A DNA stretch of 9,939 nt, taken from assembly GCA_002298695.1 (NCBI GenBank), contig DBLB01000174.1, positions 1-9,939 of the forward strand, written 5' to 3'. The position numbers were made by a program, and so were the translations under genes. Shown one piece after another: positions 6,585 through 9,939 of this stretch. The stretch is from Clostridiales bacterium UBA735 (GTDB taxonomy: Bacteria > Bacillota > Clostridia > Oscillospirales > Oscillospiraceae). A model generated the notes under the pieces. The model did not search any database, was not told where the DNA came from, and worked only from the letters and a program-made list of their open reading frames with translations. The first letter of the stretch is position 1; every line of letters starts with the position of its first letter.

Positions 6585-7626
6585 TTATGCCTCCTGTTCC
6601 ACGGACGAAACCGCCCAGTTTTTGCGCCGATGTGCGCCTGTCACATGGCCTGATAGAGCGGGCAGGTCCGCAGCAGCTCGTCCTGCCGCCCCGCCGCAGC
6701 GACTGCACTGTCTTTCAGGACGACGATGTTATCCGCATTTTTGATCGTGGAAAGGCGGTGCGCAATGACAAGCAGCGTCTTGCCGCGTGTCAACGCCGCA
6801 ATGCTCTGCTGAAGCTTTTCTTCATTCTCCAGGTCAGTGAACGCGGTGGCCTCGTCGAGGATGACGACGGACGCGTCTTTCAGCAGCATGCGCGCGATGG
6901 CGATGCGCCGCTTTTCTCCACCGGACAGGCGCTTGCCCGCCTCGCCGGCGGGCGTGTCGTAGCCCAGCGGGAGTCTGGAAATAAACTCCTCACACTGTGC
7001 GGTGAATTTCATCTGCCGCATGTTCTCGGAGAACGCCTCCAGCCGCGCAAGCGACCCCACCATGGAGACCGACAGCATGACAGCCAGCGCCGCCTGCGGT
7101 CCCCGCGGCTGGCCAGCGCGAGCGAGACCGGCAGCGTGCCGATGAGCGTGGAGAGAAACAGGGCAACGCTCAGCTTCATGGTGACAAGCGTACTGGTCAA
7201 CCATTTGACCACGAAAGTACGGAAGCTCACGATGGTGCCCGCATACTTTTCATAGCTGACGTCCGCGCGCTCACACGCCTTGATGACCTCAATGCCCTCG
7301 ATATACTCGACGATGGCGCTGTTCATCCCGCTACTGGAACGATCGTACTGCGCGAAGCTGTCGCCGCTTATTTTGAAGGTCAGGCCCACGCAGAGGAACG
7401 ACAGCGGAAATGTCACGAGCGACGCCAGCGCAAGCCGCCAATCAAGGCAAGCAAGGGCGATGATGCTGACTACGGGCAGCACGATATGTCCCGCGCCCTC
7501 GGGAATCATGTGCGCAAGCGGCGGCTCGATGTTTTCGATCTTGTCGACCATCATGCTCTTGATCTCGCCGAGCGGCGCATGGAGGAAGCGCCCTGTCAGC
7601 CGCAGCCGCAGCTGCTCCAGAATGGT
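6585..7626 (-). pseudogene. decayed ABC transporter half (ABC1), Walker A deleted
   Basis: The partner ABC half, upstream of ABC2. It lacks its N-terminus, beginning abruptly at TILEQLRLRL inside the membrane domain, where the sequence switches from the AraC remnant. IKSMMVDKIENIEPPLAHM and IVEYIEGIEVIKA continue the membrane domain. Near 7105 the frame shifts between LALASRG and PQAALAVMLS (deletion of 3n+1 bases). At about 7004 ENMRQMKF joins directly to TAQCEEFISRLPLGYDTPAGE, so the domain linker, Walker A and Q-loop are gone, some 150 residues. LSGGEKRRIA, VVILDEATAF and AHRLSTI remain. A TGA at 6641-6643 stands where Trp is expected. Beyond it the old tail (QAHIGAK, one lost base in the run at 6619-6623, then NWAVSSVEQEA) can be followed to TAA at 6585-6587, three bases before the ABC2 start. 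It cannot bind ATP normally. Confidence 0.88.
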
Positions 7627-7941
7627 ATAATGGTGGGACGGAAACACGAATGTTCCGGTGTGCTGAAGGCGCAGATCGAGCTTCACGTCCCCGCCTCTGT
7701 ATAGGCAAGCATGCTGTCGCCAGGCGCATACTCCATGCGCCCCTCCCGGCAGTGGTCGATGGCGAAGATGCGGCAGTCAGGCACATAGCGGCTTTCAAAA
7801 CGCTCCATGTGAAAATCATTAAAGCTGAGCACAACACCCGGAAAGACGTCGCAGGCAGTCATTGTCCCGTCGCCTGTCCCGTTGGCAAACTGCCACACCG
7901 CACAGCCAAGCACCCTGTTTTTCAAATGCGTCTGTTCCCAT
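7627..7941 (-). pseudogene. N-terminal remnant of an AraC-family regulator
   Basis: The N-terminal sensing part of an AraC-family regulator: VWQFANGTGDGTM, DVFPGVVLSFNDFHMERFES, IFAIDHCREGRMEYAPG, and in the next frame KLDLRLQHTGTFVFPSHHY. The likely original start is the ATG at 7939-7941 (MGTDAFE). One extra base in the run at 7918-7922 throws the frame, and removing it gives MGTDAFENRVLGCAVWQFAN. A second frameshift, loss of one base in CCCC at 7689-7692, separates YTEAG from KLDLRLQ. At 7626/7627 the regulator stops and ABC1 sequence begins, so the C-terminal helix-turn-helix part is deleted. The family in general controls neighbouring ABC transporter operons, some of them iron or siderophore related. 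The product cannot bind DNA. Confidence 0.82.
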
Positions 7942-7985
7942 CTGTTTCCCCAGTTTCTGTGTCGTAGTTAGCGTGCTCTAACCGA

Positions 7986-8002
7986 AACACAGTATAACAC
8001 AG
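7986..8002. repeat. heptamer direct repeat AACACAG, 10-bp period
   Basis: AACACAG occurs at 7986-7992 and 7996-8002, exactly one helical turn apart, overlapping the -10 box of the AraC-ABC pseudo-operon. In-phase direct repeats are the usual form of AraC-type sites, so this may be the surviving operator of the lost regulator. Chance cannot be excluded for two 7-mers. Confidence 0.4.
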
Positions 8003-8019
8003 GATTTGCGGTTTGTCTC
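7991..8019 (-). promoter_or_regulatory. relic promoter of the AraC-ABC pseudo-operon
   Basis: On the minus strand GAGACA (8014-8019) and TATACT (7991-7996) are 17 bases apart, about 50 bases before the regulator's probable ATG. The -35 box matches the consensus at four of six positions, so activation by a regulator would fit. The promoter may still work although the genes do not. The rest of the 7942-8066 gap shows nothing else. Confidence 0.45.
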
Positions 8020-8066
8020 TCCCGAATCGCCGGAATTTTCCCGACTGGTCAGCCGTGTGCGCAGAG

Positions 8067-8102
8067 AAAAACAGCGGGGGCGTAATTCTGCGCCCGCCGC
8101 TG
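8067..8102 (-). terminator. intrinsic terminator of galTK
   Basis: On the minus strand CAGCGGCGGGCG pairs with CGCCCCCGCTG (one bulged base), with an 8-base loop, followed by TTTTTCTCT. It begins 18 bases after the galK stop codon. Confidence 0.85.
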
Positions 8103-8120
8103 CTGATGCGGAAAACTTCT

Positions 8121-9230
8121 TCAGTGGATGGCCAGCTTGTGACAATGGCCTGTGCCAAGAACTGCTTCAACATCGGTTTTGAAGGTGTCGAATTTATCAT
8201 TCGGGACGAACGCGAGGGCCGTACCGGCGAAGCCGCCGCCGTGGACGCGGACGGCTCCTTCGCCCGCGAGAAGCTGCTGGCAGAGCGCAAGCGTGAACGC
8301 CATGTCCTGCTTCTCAATGTACCCCGCCGGGGTCACATTTTGCAGCAGCGTCCACGACGCCATGCCGGATTCGTTCACGTAATGCAGAAATGCCCCGAAA
8401 TTGTCGTTCTTCAGCGCCCGCACCTGGAGCTGCACGCGCTTGTTTTCGTTGAAGAAATGGATAGCCCGGAGCACCGCGCGGTCGCCGGTTTCTTTCCGGA
8501 CTTCCGCGATCTTCGCGTAGAATTCCGTCTCATCGACTTCACGCAGGACTTCTTTTCCGAAGAACTTCGCGACCTTTTTCATCTCGACCGGCATCGCCGC
8601 GTATTCGTCGGTCAGGTCGGCATGATCCGCACCAGAGTCGATGGTGCAGAGTGTATAACCCGAATGTGCAAAGTCGTAATCGACCTTCTCCACGATCGGC
8701 GTTTTCGGGTCATGGAAGTCGATGAACACCAGACCGCCGACGCTCGACGCCATCTGATCCATCAGGCCGGACGGCTTGCCGTAGTAGACGTTCTCCGCAT
8801 ACTGGCCGATCTGCGCAATTTCAATGGCAGAGACCGCATTGTCCGCAAACAGGCCATTCAGGATGCGACCGATCAGGACTTCAAATGCCGCCGAGCTGGA
8901 GAGGCCCGAACCGGGCAGTACCGTGGACTTGACCTTCGCGTCAAAGCCCGCGAGTTGATAACCCCGCTGGGCAAAGGCTGCCGCCACGCCGCGAATCAGC
9001 GCCGCAGTCGTGTTCTTTTCAGATTCCTTTGCGGTCAGGTCGCTGAGGTCGATCTCGACGGGCTTGTAGCCCTCAGAATCCACGCGGATGACGTTCGTGC
9101 CGTTGAGCGTCACCTCCGCCGTCGTCTCCATGTCGACCGCCGCCGCGATCACGCAGCCGTGTTGGTGGTCGGTGTGGTTACCGCCGATCTCCGTGCGGCC
9201 GGGCGCGGAAAAATGATAAATGTTATCCAT
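8121..9230 (-). CDS. galK: galactokinase
   Basis: A 369-residue GHMP-family kinase that phosphorylates alpha-D-galactose at C1 with ATP, the first committed step of the Leloir pathway. The N-terminal galactokinase signature is present in the clostridial form GRTEIGGNHTDHQHG (11-25) in place of the common GRVNLIGEHTDY form. The ATP loop is LPGSGLSSSAAFE (105-117), and the C-terminal GHMP motif is VHGGGFAGTALAF (329-341). Arg12 and Asp158 (GLMDQ) correspond to the catalytic Arg/Asp pair. The ATG at 9230 follows GGAGG (9237-9241) by six bases and overlaps the galT stop by eight bases, so the two genes are translationally coupled. Clostridial relatives often have a longer N-terminus of about 40 residues; here the protein starts just before the signature. 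A related sugar-1-kinase activity is possible, but the galT neighbour supports galactose. Confidence 0.93.
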   Translation of the reverse strand: MDNIYHFSAPGRTEIGGNHTDHQHGCVIAAAVDMETTAEVTLNGTNVIRVDSEGYKPVEIDLSDLTAKESEKNTTAALIRGVAAAFAQRGYQLAGFDAKVKSTVLPGSGLSSSAAFEVLIGRILNGLFADNAVSAIEIAQIGQYAENVYYGKPSGLMDQMASSVGGLVFIDFHDPKTPIVEKVDYDFAHSGYTLCTIDSGADHADLTDEYAAMPVEMKKVAKFFGKEVLREVDETEFYAKIAEVRKETGDRAVLRAIHFFNENKRVQLQVRALKNDNFGAFLHYVNESGMASWTLLQNVTPAGYIEKQDMAFTLALCQQLLAGEGAVRVHGGGFAGTALAFVPNDKFDTFKTDVEAVLGTGHCHKLAIH

Positions 9231-9939
9231 TCTGAACCTCCGTCAGGAACTTTTTGAGGTGGTTTCTTCCTTCCTCTGTGCATTTGTAGACGCCCGCACA
9301 TTCGAGCACCTGCGCGAAAACCTGCCCGATCTCATCCTTGATGATGTCTTCAGCGTTTTCGGCGCTGAACTCCGGGTGTCTGCTCATGAATTCTTTTGCC
9401 CAATCCGCGTGCTTCGCGAGCGTTTCGCTGGCGCGAAGGTCTTCGCCATTCAGAAGCGCAGTTTTGAGGTCGGCCATCTCTTTTTTCAGTCTGCCGGGGA
9501 GAATCGCCAGACCCATGACCTCGATGAGGCCGATGTTCTCCTTCTTGATATGATGGAGTTCTTCGTGCGGATGGTAGAGGCCCATCGGATGCTCCGGTGT
9601 GGTCAGGTTGTTGCGGAGCACGAGGTCAAGCTCATACTTGCCATTCCGCATTCTGGCAATGGGCGTAATGGTGTTGTGCGGCTCGCCGTCGGTCTCCGCA
9701 AAGATCATGGCTTCGGGGTCAGAATACTTGCGCCATTTTGCGAGGATTCTGCCAGCGAGGTCACAGAGCTGCTGCTTGTTCGCAGAGTTCAGGCGCAGGA
9801 CGGTCATTGGATACTTCACGACGCAGCAGTCTACATCTTCAAACCCCGGAACATCAAAGCTGAACTCTTTTTCGGCCTTCTCCATCGGGAAGGTGTGGTG
9901 TCCGCCCTGAAAGTGCTCATGCGCGAGAATACTGCCGCC
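9223..9939 (-). CDS. galT: class II galactose-1-phosphate uridylyltransferase, 3' part
   Basis: The C-terminal 238 residues of UDP-glucose:galactose-1-phosphate uridylyltransferase, which swaps UMP between UDP-glucose and galactose-1-phosphate. The 5' part lies beyond the window; the frame is open to base 9939. The active-site HxHxQ motif is seen in AHEHFQGGHHTFPMEKAE, where the middle His carries the uridylyl group. The downstream blocks (GEPHNTITPIARMRNGKYEL, then LYHPHEELHHIKKENIG, MGLAILPGRL) are typical of the Firmicutes class II GalT of about 490-500 residues, which is distinct from the E. coli type. An internal ATG at 9885 is not the start, because the active site lies upstream of it. 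It ends with TAA at 9223-9225, overlapping galK. Confidence 0.95.
   Translation of the reverse strand, partial: GGSILAHEHFQGGHHTFPMEKAEKEFSFDVPGFEDVDCCVVKYPMTVLRLNSANKQQLCDLAGRILAKWRKYSDPEAMIFAETDGEPHNTITPIARMRNGKYELDLVLRNNLTTPEHPMGLYHPHEELHHIKKENIGLIEVMGLAILPGRLKKEMADLKTALLNGEDLRASETLAKHADWAKEFMSRHPEFSAENAEDIIKDEIGQVFAQVLECAGVYKCTEEGRNHLKKFLTEVQNG

Noticed and set aside
6136..6643. Possible stop-codon reassignment or readthrough at TAG 6136-6138 and TGA 6641-6643
   Set aside because: Intact neighbouring genes end normally at TGA (ATPase, galK) and TAA (HMA protein, regulator, galM, galT). The two stops occur only in genes that also carry frameshifts and deletions, so mutation is the simple explanation.
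8013..9257. 414-codon plus-strand frame opposite galK
   Set aside because: Shadow frame antisense to an unmistakable galactokinase; its composition is typical of complementary-strand translation.
1..9939. CRISPR array, tRNA, rRNA or retron-like element
   Set aside because: No regularly spaced repeats, no tRNA-like cloverleaf, no rRNA segments and no reverse transcriptase motif seen on either strand.

Overview
The window looks like a chromosomal segment of a GC-rich gut-type Clostridia member, probably Oscillospirales/Ruminococcaceae-like. That placement is inferred from protein style (a galactokinase with a GRTEIGGNHTDHQHG box, a class II GalT, a stand-alone DCANC metal-binding protein), strong AGGAGG ribosome binding sites and sigma-70-like promoters. 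No rRNA, tRNA, CRISPR array or intact mobile element is visible.

Layout. (1) 1-850 is a graveyard of mobile-element debris: a possible truncated integrase start, a tiny Cys-rich reading frame, a 28-residue stub with a BRO-N/DinD-like N-terminus, and an internally deleted IS256-family transposase with one candidate element end. (2) 847-4004 is a heavy-metal resistance module. A P1B-2 (Zn/Cd/Pb) ATPase without an N-terminal metal-binding domain is preceded in the same operon by a 72-residue HMA metal-binding protein. Divergent from them, with overlapping promoters, lies an unusual regulator that joins an ArsR/SmtB domain to a complete AraC-type DNA-binding domain. (3) 4020-5138 is galactose mutarotase (galM) with its own promoter and terminator. 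(4) 5137-8019, minus strand, is a heavily decayed operon: the N-terminal part of an AraC-family regulator run into the middle of an ABC transporter half (ABC1), followed by a second half (ABC2). All three parts carry frameshifts, and nonsense codons and large deletions are present. (5) 8067-9939, minus strand, holds galK with the 3' part of galT upstream, overlapping by 8 bp.

How they work together. galM, galK and galT supply Leloir-pathway steps: anomer conversion, phosphorylation and uridylyl transfer. The gal genes point toward each other across the dead ABC operon. The metal module reads as a self-contained sense-and-export unit: the regulator senses metal, the small HMA protein binds or delivers it, and the ATPase exports it.

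I did not find a convincing new biological system. The most noteworthy items are the ArsR-AraC fusion regulator and the well-preserved record of decay in the regulator/ABC operon, where most lesions can be placed to within a few bases.
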